Below are positions 51,367 to 63,111 of a stretch of 64,000 nucleotides of DNA, in pieces. Location: NCBI RefSeq assembly GCF_036850765.1, contig NC_089494.1, positions 54,701,809 to 54,765,808 of the forward strand, read 5' to 3'. Source of the DNA: Saccopteryx bilineata (lineage: Eukaryota > Chordata > Mammalia > Chiroptera > Emballonuridae). The notes beneath the pieces are model-generated. The model was not told where the DNA came from and did no database searches. It worked only from the letters and a program-made list of their open reading frames with translations. Each line of letters starts with the position of its first letter. Position 1 is the first letter of the stretch. The position numbers and the translations under genes are program-made.

Positions 51367-53469
51367 AAAAATGTAGCAAAGTCATATGCCTCTTCTTACT
51401 GGCTTATACCACCACTGCTACCATCCCACAATCACATTGGCTTCCAAGTTTTCTAACTCAACAAAAAAATTAGAAAACACACCAAATTTTCTGTTACATT
51501 GATAGCAAATGGCAGGATCAGACTACCACAGGGAAGTTAGGTATTTTTGCCTCATGATCACTATAATTACAAATACTCTTGACTTCCTGAGAGAGATGTT
51601 GAGGAAACCAGCCATAGCTAACAACTAATCACCACCATCCTTTACAAAGCTTAACCTTGGCCCTCAGTAATGTAATTGGAATACGTATTCCCGAAAACCC
51701 TGCCATTTAAAGCACTGCAAAGGGCTGAGAACAAAAAGAAAGACTGCTAATAAAGTACACAGTTACCATAACAACCTTGCTGATCTGACCACACTCATGT
51801 ACAGTCATCTGATTCTTCCAGGTCTACACTTCCTGGGCCATTCACTTTGTGACTGGGGAATAAATGACTCTAGATATTAGGCAATAAGGTGAAAGAACTG
51901 TTAAATTTGCTTGTACTTGTTGTGTAAAGGATAAAAACGATGGAGATACCATCAGACACTGGCATACAGCTTCACAGAGCTACAACTTATAGAACCTTGT
52001 GCTCCCTAAATATCTCTGGGAATTAGGGAGGGCAGGGATCATTATCCTTTCCTGTTACTTGAGGGTGTAGAACCTATCACAAGGCTAGTTGATGGCAGAG
52101 CAAGGACTCTATACCAACTCTTCTGAGTTTGTGTTCACTGCTATTACATATAATGTGTCTTCTTGATGTCTGGATTGTCTCCTTCCACAAATAAGGTAGG
52201 CTTTCCATAATTGTGAAAAGTAAAGCATATAATACTTGCTAAAGTTTACTGCTACCCTGAGGGAGGAGTCCAAGAGCATTCTGTTTTCTGGATCTCTAGT
52301 GAAATTTCTTTGTAAAGGTCAAAACTGTTAAAAAGAAACTACTATATTTTGCAAAATGAAAGAAACGTTGATTGCAACATTTGAGCTTTCAACTCAGAAC
52401 TTTAGAACGTTGTGTCCTGTCATTTTGAGTTTAGATAACTACTCTAACTACTAATACAACTCCTGGCTGGCCATGTCAGTTTATGTCTAGGAATGCTTGA
52501 ATGAAAATATATTAAATTGTTTCTTGATCCTTCTTCTATCTGCCCGTATAAGTACTATCTGCCTTGCAAAATGGGAGGCAATGTGGTAGCATATCAGATT
52601 TAACACACTACAGAAAAAAGTAAAAACTTGACCAGAAACTTAAATCATATTATATACTATGAGCTACTAAAAAAACATACAATTTTGAAGAAGTTTTTCT
52701 TTTTTTATTTCCACTGCACATCAGTACATACTGGTAGAATTTCAATACACACTAGCTCCCAGGTCGTCAAAGTAAGAACTGTGAAAGTCATGAGGTCAGG
52801 CAGGCTACCCTGTTGTCACTGAGCTACTGTTACACTGAAGAAAGTTTAAAAGGTTTGGTGTAAACAGAGCAAAATGAAAAAGAAAGCTTTTAGAAAATAG
52901 ACTTTCAGAATATTAAAGAATAATTATTGCATTAAAAACTCCATCATTTGTGCCTTAATAATATGACCTATCATAAAAATGCCAATTTAATTCTTTTAGC
53001 ACCTACTTAAATGTTTTTGAATTCAGTTTTATTCCCAGCAGCTAACAATAAGAAAATAACAGTGCTAAGCTCACTTTGATATCATTTCTACTATATAATA
53101 TTAATGAGCTGTGAAGAGAATATTGCTAATAATACTGCTTTTGCAGTCTTGTAAAAAAATAATTACTAACACTCATGTATAAAGTATATAGAAAAGTAAA
53201 TATATATGTTTGTGCATAGTTTACCAGTTGAGTTTTAATTTAAAAAATTATAAAACTAAAATATGATAATATATAAATGTAAGGTATCAAAATAAAATTT
53301 TAAAAATTTCTAAATAAATTATAAAATTCCAATGGGGAAAATATAAAGTACCATATTATTATTAATAATATCTAAACTTTAATGCCAAGGACAGTATTAA
53401 AATTCTAGTGTACAGATTCAAACAATCCAAACAACTTTTAAGTGAGTAGAAAGAAAAAACTGGGTTATC
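51367..53469. other. anonymous non-coding DNA with a MIR scrap
   Basis: 52025-52145 (GGGATCATTATCCTTTCCTG, GGCTAGTTGATGGCAGAGCA) looks like a MIR half. No gene; short frames are unsupported. Confidence 0.4.
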
Positions 53470-53815
53470 ATTTTAATTTTAATTTTATTTTCTTCCTTTC
53501 TAAATTTTTTGAGGTAACACTAGTTAATGAAGTTATACACAGGAGCACTATTCTACAATACATGATCTGTACACTGGATTATATGTTCACCACCCCAAGT
53601 CAGGTCTCTGTTCATCTCTATTTACCCACCCCATATTCTCCTCCACTCTCCCCTCATCCTTCCTCCCACTCCACCCCATGCAATCACTACACTGTTGTCT
53701 GTGTTCATGAGATTTTTCTTTTTTGTTCAGTTCTTCTACCTTCCTCACCCAGTTCCTCCCCCAATAGTTGTCAGCCTGCTTCTCTATGAGTTTGTCCTAT
53801 TTTGCTTATTTTTAA
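53470..53815 (-). mobile_element. L1 3' UTR fragment (antisense)
   Basis: The reverse complement of TTTGAGGTAACACTAGTTAA, CACCACCCCAAGTCAGGTCT and GCAATCACTACACTGTTGTC corresponds to the L1 3' UTR also seen at 35280-35460. CT-rich in this orientation, hence the 115-aa plus-strand frame, which is not a gene. Confidence 0.8.
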
Positions 53816-53989
53816 AATATAATACAGATGCTATTTATATGTGGGAAAGAGCAAAAAAAAATCTGCACTTATATTTAAAGATAAGTGTTTATCTCTGACT
53901 CCTACTTAAGAGACAAAACACAAAATATTTCTCATACTACTAGACAAAACACAGAGATATTAATGTTATTTTTAATTAGGCAGTTTAAG

Positions 53990-54385
53990 AACTGGGTTCT
54001 AGACTCCTACACACCTCTCAGACCCACCTACTATGACCTCAGGTAAGTTACTTATCGTGTTTAAGTTTCTTCACTTATGAAAAGCACATAATGGGGGTAC
54101 CAATGCTTCAAAACTTGTGAATATAAATGAATTAACATGCAGGCATCCCCAAACTACTGCCCGCAGGCCGCATGCGTCCACCCTGAGGCCATTTATCTGG
54201 CCCCCCCCGCACTTCCGGAAGGGACACCTCTTTAATTGGTGGTCAGTGAGAGGAGCACTGTATGTGGCAGCCCTCCAACGATCTGAAGGACAGCGAACTG
54301 GCCCCCTATGTAAAAAGTTTGGGGACCCCTGCAGTGTCTGACACATAGTAAGAACTCAGTAAATGTTGTTACAATGTGAGTATAT
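53990..54385 (+). mobile_element. MIR element, split by a hAT
   Basis: AGACCCACCTACTATGACCT, GGTAAGTTACTTATCGTGTT, TTTCTTCACTTATGAAAAGC and, after the hAT, AGTGTCTGACACATAGTAAG with ACTCAGTAAATGTTG. The MIR order is continuous once the 192-bp insert is removed. Confidence 0.8.
54140..54331. mobile_element. short non-autonomous hAT, 192 bp
   Basis: Left end CAGGCATCCCCAAAC; right end GTTTGGGGACCCCTG, whose complement is CAGGGGTCCCCAAAC (13 of 15 match). GC-rich core with GCCCGCAGGCCGCATGCG and CACTTCCGGAAGGG. I do not see an 8-bp duplication (TTAACATG left, CAGTGTCT right), so either it decayed or an edge was lost. Confidence 0.8.
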
Positions 54386-54579
54386 GTTTCCTCACATGGA
54401 TGTTTCAGACATGCTGACTACTTCCCAAACTCTCTTTGTAAACACCAAGGAAACTAGAATTCAATCCAGAGTCACCTTTATTCATGAGTTTGTGCATTTG
54501 CTCTAGAGTCTCTTCAGATGAAATCCACATGATTCCTGCTTCCAAATGTAACTGGTAAACTTGAGAACCAAATTTATCT

Positions 54580-54607
54580 CACACACACACACACACACAC
54601 ACACACA
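54580..54607. repeat. (AC)n microsatellite
   Basis: About 14 AC units without interruption, likely length-polymorphic. Confidence 0.97.
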
Positions 54608-54646
54608 TAACTCTAAAATGCTTCAATAGCTTAATGGACATATTGT

Positions 54647-54694
54647 CTTATTAAACAATCACAACAGACTTATTAAACAATCACAACAGACTTA
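54647..54694. repeat. two-copy 22-bp tandem duplication
   Basis: CTTATTAAACAATCACAACA at 54647 repeats exactly from 54669. Confidence 0.95.
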
Positions 54695-54739
54695 GCAAAG
54701 GTTTATTCCAAATTAAATTCTTGCCATGTGGCTTCATTT

Positions 54740-55470
54740 ATTCATTTATTTTTTTTTCGAAAGTATTTATAGAACCCCCTTCACATTATCCCAGTCACTG
54801 TAGTTGTTGTGGTATGCATATTCAAGAAAAAAATAAACATAATCTCTACCTTCATGTTTTAAGAAAGATAAATATCAATCAAAATTATTACACAAAATGA
54901 ATGTGTAAAAAGTGCTATAAAGAAGAAAAATCCAGTGCCTATGGGGGAGCATGACATCTCTTCATGAACAGAGTATGCTGGTGAGGAAAAGCGTCCCTGA
55001 GGAAATGACGACCATGTTGATATTAGAAGACAGAGTGGGGTTAACAAGATACAGTTGTGAGCTACTGTGTTCTAAATACCAGAATCCATGTGTGGATAGA
55101 AGAAAATGTGGCCCCTTTAGGAGTCAGGCAAGTGGAACTGGAGATCAGAGAAGGAGACGTGTGGAGTGAATGAACTAAGGCTGGAGAAGTGGACCAAACC
55201 CTGCATACCATGATAAGAGTTTGTTTTCTTATCTTAAGACCAAAGGAAAACCATTGAAGAATTTTAAGCCTGAGTACATGGTTGGTTTCGAGGCAAGGAA
55301 GGGGATGATATGACTCAATGTAAATTCTGTGTGTGAAGAAGAGTTTAGACAGAGTCAGAGTAGTTGTAGAGAAACCAGTGAGAAGACAGTTGATGGGGTT
55401 CAGGAAGGAGAATGTGGAAGCTTAGATTAAGGCAGTTGAGATAAAAATGTTTGCAAGTGGCAGAGGAAGA
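54740..55470 (+). repeat. ancient mammalian interspersed repeat, family not named
   Basis: AAAAGTGCTATAAAGAAGAA, CATACCATGATAAGAG, AAAACCATTGAAGAATTTTA and GGATGATATGACTCAATG follow the order of a widespread old repeat with GGAAGCCATTGGAGGG-type text. The same family is at 58710-62760. I cannot give its database name. Confidence 0.5.
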
Positions 55471-55642
55471 GCTTGTTTTTTCATAAAACATGAGTTCTTT
55501 TCTTCCATTGCCATGGCACACTTTCTGTGCAGGCATTTTCCATTTGAAATGCTCTGTAGAATCCAAGTAAAGGTTAATAGTGGGTATAGGGTTTTCATAC
55601 ACATTTGAATTCCATGAGGAACAATCTAACTGCAAATTTCTT

Positions 55643-55844
55643 TTTCTCTTTTCTTTTTTTAAAGACTTTTTAAAAATTTATTTGCTTAAAAGAGGGGAGA
55701 GAGAAAGAGAGAGAAAGAAGGGGAGAGGAGCAGGAAACATCAACTCCCATATGTGCCTTGACCAGGCAAGCCCAGGGTTTCGAATCGGCAACTTCAGTGT
55801 TCCAGGTCAACGCTTTTATCCACTGCACCACAACGGGCCAGGCA
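55643..55844 (-). mobile_element. SINE, GACCTGTGGTGGCGCAGTGG type
   Basis: T-rich start, GA-rich stretch, CATCAACTCCCATATGTGCC, GTTTCGAATCGGCAACTTC and a head complement ending GGGCCAGGC. Flanks near AATTTCT on both sides. The 91-94-aa frames here are SINE. Confidence 0.85.
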
Positions 55845-55849
55845 CCAAT

Positions 55850-57594
55850 TTCTAAAGAATCAGTACCATGTCCCTTTAGGTTAAAGCTCATATACAATAT
55901 CACTATAAGACGTGCAGAACTGAAAATAATTGAACCAAAGGAAATGATTACCATGGAAACACATTTTTATTATGAAAATGCCATAGGTAAACAATCATTT
56001 ATAAGAAATTACATCAAAGAGCATAATACATTTTAATTCAAACTGACAGAAAGTGAGTTCATCCAAAAAAGGAAGAATCCTAGGATACACCAAGAGGAAC
56101 AGTTCTAAAAAAACCAATGGCATCATCTTTGGAATCTTCTTGAAAACTAGCTGCTACCTTCAGAAGAATATCTCTCATATTTTGGGAACTAAGCAACCAT
56201 GCTTAGTTGTAAAAGTGATATATACAATAGCCTAGATACCTCTGTAGTACCAAATGGTAACTGAAAGAAGAAAAACACACACACGCACGAATGCACACAA
56301 ATAGCACTGAAACGTATTAAGCTCAGCACAAAACACATCTTCATTTCACAAAACAGACACCTAGAAATGGCCATTACAATTCACTTTAAGATAAATTTTA
56401 TCTCTCAACTAAATGGAAAAAATGAAATTATTGGCAGCCTTGTTCTCCCTGAGTAGAGTGAGACATTAATTTAGAACATTGCGCACACTGAAAAGTTATT
56501 GCACTGCAGGGATTTGCAATTACATAATGCAGAAGCGAAACTCTGGGTGTCACTTAGCTGCCAGCATCCATGGGTGAGCTGTGTAACACTCTTCTGTCAT
56601 GTAGCTCATGTGAGAAAAGAATTCTGCTGTTCCAAAAAAATGGCACTCATTTTGGAGACCTTCCCAGCCACACAAAAGAACATAATTTCTACATTATCCC
56701 CAGGCATACTGTCTAGGATGATAAGTCTATGATAGCTTTATGTGTAAATTATATACAGTTCTACCAATGAAAGGCATGCGAGCCACTTGTTGGTGGTTGC
56801 AGTGCAGAAAAATAAATTCAATTGTTTTTCAATTTTTAAAAATGACACCTGAGCTATCTCTAATAATCAACAGAGACTGGGGGAGGGGGTTAGATGGTAG
56901 ATAGAATAACTGTGTTGTGATTATCTAACAGATCAGAACTGGAGTTGGCAAGCAATGTTGAAAGGGTGCACCGTTGCCAACCACCTCATCACTGGCTTAC
57001 TTTAGTACTTTGGTTTTAAGTCCTTCACACATTTAATTTCATACTTATCTCAATTTTTCATCAGAGACTGTACTCTTTTACATTCTGGTTTAATTTTCTA
57101 CGTATGAAAGCATACCTACAAAAGAAAGACAAGGAGGAAAGGAAGGATGAATATCTTCATACTGATGGTTCATTTGGTGATAGAATTCCACAAGTAGTGC
57201 GTAGTGTGTGCCCAATATGGGAGATAAACTGGAAGATGAGACTGTTTTTTCTTCTAGAATCTCACAACTCTTTTACTAAGAAATCTAAAACCTGAGGACT
57301 TTAGTATACTACTTATCAGTATCACAGGAGAGTAAGACCAGACATCAGATCGCTAATATTACCTACTGAAGCTCTGGCACATCATGGACAATTTTTATCC
57401 ATGAACACAGCATTTTAATGTGAGATCCTCTTGGGAGAATAACAGTGCTTTTGGACCTTCAGAATACAATCTGATCCCTCAGAAATGTCTCTGGTCTTTC
57501 AGAGTCCCTGTCTTTTCTTGAAGGTTCCTTGTGAATATTTAGAAAATATTTCAAGAAGTCCAGGTTGTCTGGCAGTAGGACTAAATGATTCAAA
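55850..57594. other. anonymous non-coding DNA
   Basis: No nameable repeat or gene over 1.7 kb. Four short frames (56053-56235, 56189-56374, 56499-56732, 57104-57295) lack domains. Low repeat content here could reflect constraint, but sequence alone does not say. Confidence 0.4.
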
Positions 57595-57770
57595 GCTTAG
57601 CTTTGAAGGCAAGTATTAGTTTTGTAACTTTGGGGGGAAAGACAGTCTTTCTGAACTTAATTTTCCCTTCTATAAAATGGGAAGAGTAAAGATAACTTTT
57701 TCATTATATTGTAAAAATTAAGTGATATATAGTAGCTATACATAAATGCTAACATATATCATAGCCAATG
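57595..57770 (+). mobile_element. MIR element fossil
   Basis: TTAATTTTCCCTTCTATAAA with ATGGGAAGAGTAAAGATAAC and TTAAGTGATATATAGTAGC matches the MIR core and 3' part. Confidence 0.75.
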
Positions 57771-57782
57771 GAGCATATAGTA

Positions 57783-58326
57783 CAGGGCGGGGCAAAAGTA
57801 GGTTTACAGTTATGAGTATGTGAAACACAGAGTTTATTTTTGTATTCTTATTTATTAATTATTATATTTTTTGCAAGAGAGACAAAGAGAGAAAGAGAGA
57901 CAGAGGGACAGATAGGGACAGACAGGAAAGGAGAGAAATGAGAAGCATCAATTCTTCATTATAGCACCTTAGGTGTTCATTGATTGCTTTCTCATATGTG
58001 CCTTGATGGGGAGGGGGACTACAGCAGAGTGACTGACCCCTTGCTCAAGCCAGCAACCCTGGGCTCAAGCCAGCAACCTTGGGATTCAAGCCAGTGACCA
58101 TGGGGTCATGTCTATGATCCCATGCTCAAGTTGGTGACCCCGTGCTCAAGCTGGTAAACCCATGCTCAAGCCGGATGAGTCTGCCCTCAAGCCAGTGACC
58201 TCAGGGTTTTGAACCTGGGTCCTCTGCATCCCAAGCCAATGCTCTATATACTGTACCACCACCTAGTCAGGCATATTGTATTATTTTCTATATTAAAAAC
58301 AGTAAACCTACTTTTGCCTCACCCTG
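57783..58326. mobile_element. mariner-type MITE, third copy, split by a SINE
   Basis: Edges CAGGGCGGGGCAAAAGTAGG and CCTACTTTTGCCTCACCCTG are good inverted repeats with TA on both sides (57781-57782; 58327-58328). The SINE at 57870-58272 occupies the centre; without it the MITE is about 140 bp, as in the copy at 12010. This is the best-preserved copy of the family in the window. Confidence 0.92.
57870..58272 (-). mobile_element. SINE, expanded block-repeat form
   Basis: GA-rich tail, CATTGATTGCTTTCTCATAT, then about eight GCTCAAGCCAGYRACC-type blocks, GTTTTGAACCTGGGTCC and the head complement CCACCACCTAGTCAGGC. Related to 18709-19038, which has the same extra blocks. Confidence 0.88.
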
Positions 58327-59629
58327 TATATACAAACATGGATATAAAATAATAGAAAGATTAGGATTCACATACCATAGATAAATATGATACAGGTTGT
58401 GTTTGTACTGCATGCCCCAGACCCTTTTTGACCCTTTCTTTCACTCTCTGATTATTTCTTTTCTGAATATTCTTCTCATATGGCCAGTTTTACAAACCCA
58501 CAGTACTCTGATTTTTCCTCAGGAAATAATTTCATAAATCAAAGTCTAAAAAGTCTAATTTTTCTCTAAAGTAATAGCTCTTAAACCAAAAAGATTATCT
58601 CTAATTATGGAATTTTAGGAATCAATAAGAAAGAAGCTATGGTAATAACTACTTCTAGCATCAGGAAATCACAACAAATGTGATTTCAACTCAGTTATAT
58701 CCCTCATTCAGTCAATATAGTATTAAAACATGCTATGTGGTAGGCACTGTTAAGTGCTGGCTATATAACACTGAGCAAAAAAAAAAATATATGGTTCAGA
58801 CCATCCAAAGTTTACAGTCTTGTAGAGAGAGGAAGACTTAAAATACATAAATAGTTTTATATAATTACAAAATATAATTGCAAAATAATCAAGTCCCCTA
58901 AAGATAAAAGGCAGGGTACTATGATAGCAAGTAACAGAGTGCTTAAGTGGGAAAGTCAGTAAAAGCTTGTCTGCAGAGGTATTAAGGTTGGAAGTAAGAG
59001 AGAGAATTAGTCATAAAAGTAGAGGAAGAATATTACATGTAGTGGCAAGACTCTAAGGTTTTCTTCAGAGTTTTCGAGAAGGTCAAGAGGCTAGTGTAAC
59101 TGAAGCATAGTTAGGGGAATGTGATAGTTCTTGAATAGATAAGTTTGGTCAATTTTTTGTATCTTATAGAACTTATTAAGGAATTTGAATTTTTATTTTC
59201 TGTGCAATAAAAAAAGTATTTTAAAGGATGTTAAGAAGTGTGACTTGATCTGGTTTATAGTTTTAAAAGCTTACAAACACCACTATGTTTTAAATGATTA
59301 TATAACGGTAGAGGAGGAAGCAAGAGAGGAGTGGGAAGAGCAGTTTGGATACTATTACAACAATCTCAATGAACGATGACTGTGCCCTTAACTTAGCTGA
59401 CAGAAGTAGAGGTGGAGAGAAATAAATGAGTTGAAAATATTCTTTAGAGGTATAACTTATGACTTGCTGAGGGGTTGAGTATGGGAAGAGGAAAAGAAAA
59501 AATCAATAATGACTTTCAGGTTTCAAGTTTGAGCAACTGTTTGGTTGTGATGTCATTAATTGTCATGGTAAATATAGAGTTTTCAGAGAGAGAGAGCTTG
59601 AGTTTTGAATACTTTTGAATGGAAATGTA

Positions 59630-62550
59630 AAGAAGCTAGCTAGACTTCTGCTTCCAACCAAAATAAAGTTGAAACGACAAAAATAATCAAACAAAATATA
59701 TGTAAAAATTGTTTTCAGGACACATGATATAAGGTAACAATGAAGATTGCTCCCTGAGATACAAGAAATAAATGAGGTGAGTCTTAAGATGATCTTATTT
59801 AAAACATTGAGAGAGTTCCCACAAAGTGACACAGGGAAGGGAAACTGGTAGATACCTTGAGTTGAGGTAGGAGCTGAGAGTCTAGGGAGATCAAGAAGGC
59901 TAGAGTTCAGAGGACAAAAACCTGGAGAGGAGATAGCTTTATTGAGAGAGAACTCTGGAAATTTTCAGAGAACCTCAAGTATTCAGTAGAGTATTGATGG
60001 TCACATGCATTTGAAGGAACTACCTGACAACCTGACAACCATATGAAAGGATGAAAGGGAAAGAACTGGGAGCTCACATGAGTTGGGAAGAGTCTTATTC
60101 ATTCCAGCCAGACTGAAAAATCTTATGATTTATGGTTGTTAGGTTAGTATTCAGAAGGCTCTGGCTGCAGCAATGGTAATTGCCCTAGACTAAACACTTC
60201 TCTGACCCCAACTAATAAATCTAAAGAAGACCTGAGAGGATCAAATTGTTTCTAAGTAACAACTGCATCCCAAAATAAAACTAAAAAATCTTTATAGGAA
60301 TTTTTAAAACCCAGCAAAAACAAGGAGAAATCCCTAATACCTGGCATTAAATAAAAAATTACCATGTGTGCAGAGCAGCAAAAAAATGTGACCCAATATA
60401 AGGAAAAAATAAACCAACTGAAACCAACCTAGAAATGTCACAGATGTTAGAATTAGCAGTCAGAAATATTTAAAAAGCTATTATATAATTATTTTTTTAT
60501 CCTTTTAAAAATGTACTAGACATGGGAAAATTTTAAAAATAAAACTTCTGGAGATGAAAACTATAATGTCTGAGATGGAAAAATACACTGAATTATTGTA
60601 TAAACAAAAGATTAGTCACTGTAGAAGAAAAGATTTAGTGGACTTAAAAACATGACAATAGGAATTATGAAAATGAAACGCTGAGTAAAACTAGAATTGA
60701 AAAAATTAACTGCTTTACTGAGCTCATTCTAAAATTCATATAGAAATGCAAAGACCTAGAATAGCTCAAACAACTTCGAAAAACAAAAATTTGGAAAAAC
60801 AACATTACCTGATTTCAAAATGAATATTAGCTACAGTAATGAAGGCAGCATGGTATTGGCATGAAAATATAAAAATAGATCAATGGAACAGAATAGTTTA
60901 GAAGTAGGCCAGCACATATATAGACAACTGGTTTTTTGACAAAGAATAAAAGAAAATTCAATTGAGAAAGGATAGTCTTTTAAAAACTGGTTCTGGAACA
61001 ATTGAATATCCATTTACAGGAAAAGAAACTTTGATCAATATGTTAAACCATTTAAAAATATTAATTCACAATGAACTCCATATAGAACACAGAATTTTAA
61101 AACTTCTGGAAAAAAATATAGAAAAAAATTGATGTGATCCTGGTGTAGGTATGTTTTTTTCGATATGACTCCAAAAACATAATATAGAAAACAGATCAGT
61201 TATTTGTACCTTATCAAAATTAAAGTTCTCTGCTCTTAGATGCCATTGAGAGAATGAAAAGATAAGCCATTTGCAAATAATATAATTGCTAAAGGACTTA
61301 CATCTAGAAAAATATACATATGTATGTATGTGTATTATTTTTTCTCAAAACCCAACAATAAAAATACAACCCAATTAAAATATTTGAACAGCTACTTCAC
61401 CAAATATGGTATATATTACAAATAAGCACAGAAAGGACACTCAACAACATGTATATCAGGGATACAAAAATTAAAACTACAATGATATAATAGAACATAC
61501 CTATTAGAATTAAAATACTGACCATACTAAGTGTTGACAAAGATAAGTAATAACTAGAACTCTCATACACTGATAGTAGGAATAACAACAGTATAATCAC
61601 ATTAGAAAAAATATTTGGCATCTTTCTAAATATTAAACATTTGCCTCCCACATGATCCAGCTATTCCATTCCCAAGTTTTACTCAGCATAAACTAAAACA
61701 TATGTCCATACAAAGGCTTATGCATATGTTCATAGCAGCTGTATTTGTAACAGTCAAAAATTGGAAACAACTCAAATGCCCATCAGCAGGTGAATAGATA
61801 GATTGTGGTATATTCATATAATGGCATACCATTGCAATGGAATACTACTACTCAGCAATAGAAAAGAATGAATAATTGATAAATGCAACATGCGTTAGTC
61901 ACAGAATAATTAGGATTAGAAAAAAATGGTCAAAAACAGATTGAAAAAGTATTTAAAATGACTGTTTAAATTAACTTTTTTTTAATTATTCATTTTAGAG
62001 AGGAGAGGGAAAGACAGAGAAAGAATGAGAGAAAGAGAGAGAGAGAGAGGAGAGACAGAGAGAGAGAAGGGGAGAAGAGCTGAAAGCATCAACTCCCATA
62101 TGTGCCTTGACCAGGCAAGCTCAGGGTTTCAAACCGGCGACCTCAGCATTTCGAGGTCAATGCTTTATCCACTGCACCACCATAGGTCAGGCCAACTTTT
62201 TTTTTTTTTGTATCTTGTCACTTTAAAACTCTAGCCCTGAAACCCTTTCAATTCTGCAGGAACATTTTAGTCATTCTATCAAATTACTTCATTTATATAA
62301 AATTCTAGAATATGTAAAACAATGCATAGTGACAGAAAGCAGACTTTTGGTTGCCTGGGCCACATGAGGAGGCAGGAAAATGGGAAGAATTGGAAAAGGC
62401 ATGAGGAAACATTTTGGGTGATTGTCTCTACTTTATTGTGGTATCGGTTGCATGGGCAAATGCATACATCAAAACTTACCAAGTTGTATATGTTAAAAAT
62501 GTGTTGTTTATTGCACATCAATTATTTCTTGATTAAGCTGTTTGAAGAAA
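59630..62550 (+). mobile_element. ancient L1 (ORF1 to 3' end), highly degraded
   Basis: ORF1-like text at 60300-60700 (GAAACCAACCTAGAAATGTC, TTTAGTGGACTTAAAAACAT), ORF2 text at 60800-61000 (TGGTATTGGCATGAAAATAT, ATCAATGGAACAGAATAG) and 61640-61870 (CCACATGATCCAGCTATTCC, CTCAAATGCCCATCAGCAGG), then a 3' UTR (GGTTGCCTGGGCCACATGAG). All frames broken. Much older than the L1 at 38875. Confidence 0.75.
61977..62195 (-). mobile_element. SINE, GACCTGTGGTGGCGCAGTGG type
   Basis: T run, (GA)n tract, CATCAACTCCCATATGTGCC, GTTTCAAACCGGCGACCTCA and CACTGCACCACCATAGGTCA. AACTTTTTTTT borders both sides. Confidence 0.9.
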
Positions 62551-62874
62551 AAGGAAAGAGAGAAGTAGGGGGATGAAGAGAAGGAAATAGATACATGAGC
62601 TTAGAGAAGTGGTGTTTGCTAGAGAAATAAATTGAGTAGTCATCAATGAATAGAAGTTACCATAAACCTTGGGAATGAATGAAATCACCTAGGGAGAGAT
62701 TAGGCAGAAAAAGACCTGGGATACTGTCTTAAGAAACACCAGAATTTAGAAGTTTAGGATGACAAAAGATCATGACAAACTCTTCGGTTTTCTTAAGTAG
62801 TTTAAATACAACTGATGTCAAGTTTGAAGCATCAAATGGTCATTTAATTCACTACAGTAGAAATACAGATCATA

Positions 62875-62999
62875 GGCCTGACCTGTGGTGGTGCAGTGGA
62901 TAAAGCATCAACCTGGAATGCTGAGGTCGCCGGTTCAAAACCCTGGGCTTGCCTGGTCAAGGCACATATGGGAGTTGATGCTTCCTGCTCCTCCCTCCC

Positions 63000-63043
<44 letters not shown>

Positions 63044-63098
63044 TGCTCTCTCTCTCTCCTCTCTAAAACTTAATAAAAGTAAAAAAATAAAAGAAAAA
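62875..63098 (+). mobile_element. SINE, GACCTGTGGTGGTGCAGTGG type, with (TC)n
   Basis: Head GCCTGACCTGTGGTGGTGCA, GAGGTCGCCGGTTCAAAACC, a (TC)n tract at 63004-63040 and an A-rich tail. The exact duplication AAATACAGATCAT lies at 62861-62873 and 63099-63111. Confidence 0.93.
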
Positions 63099-63111
63099 AA
63101 ATACAGATCAT

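Larger units (their letters stand above)
58710..62760 (+). repeat. ancient interspersed repeat, split by an old L1
   Basis: The left part (58710-59629) runs CATGCTATGTGGTAGGCACT, ACACTGAGC, TTTACAGTCTTGTAGAGAGA and on to CAATAATGACTTTCAGGTTT. The right part (about 62551-62760) resumes with AGTAGTCATCAATGAATAGA, AAATCACCTAGGGAGAGATT and ACTGTCTTAAGAAACACC. The two halves are in family order with 2.9 kb of L1 between. Same family as 54740-55470. Confidence 0.55.

Noticed and set aside
53442..53789. 115-codon frame with a proline-rich middle
   Set aside because: It is antisense L1 3' UTR (CT-rich strand).
54071..54346. 91-codon minus-strand frame
   Set aside because: Most of it is the GC-rich hAT element at 54140-54331.
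59185..59379. 64-codon frame with an acidic stretch EEEAREEWEEQ
   Set aside because: It sits inside the ancient interspersed repeat; the acidic run comes from a GAGGAGGAAGCAAGAGAGG-type purine tract.
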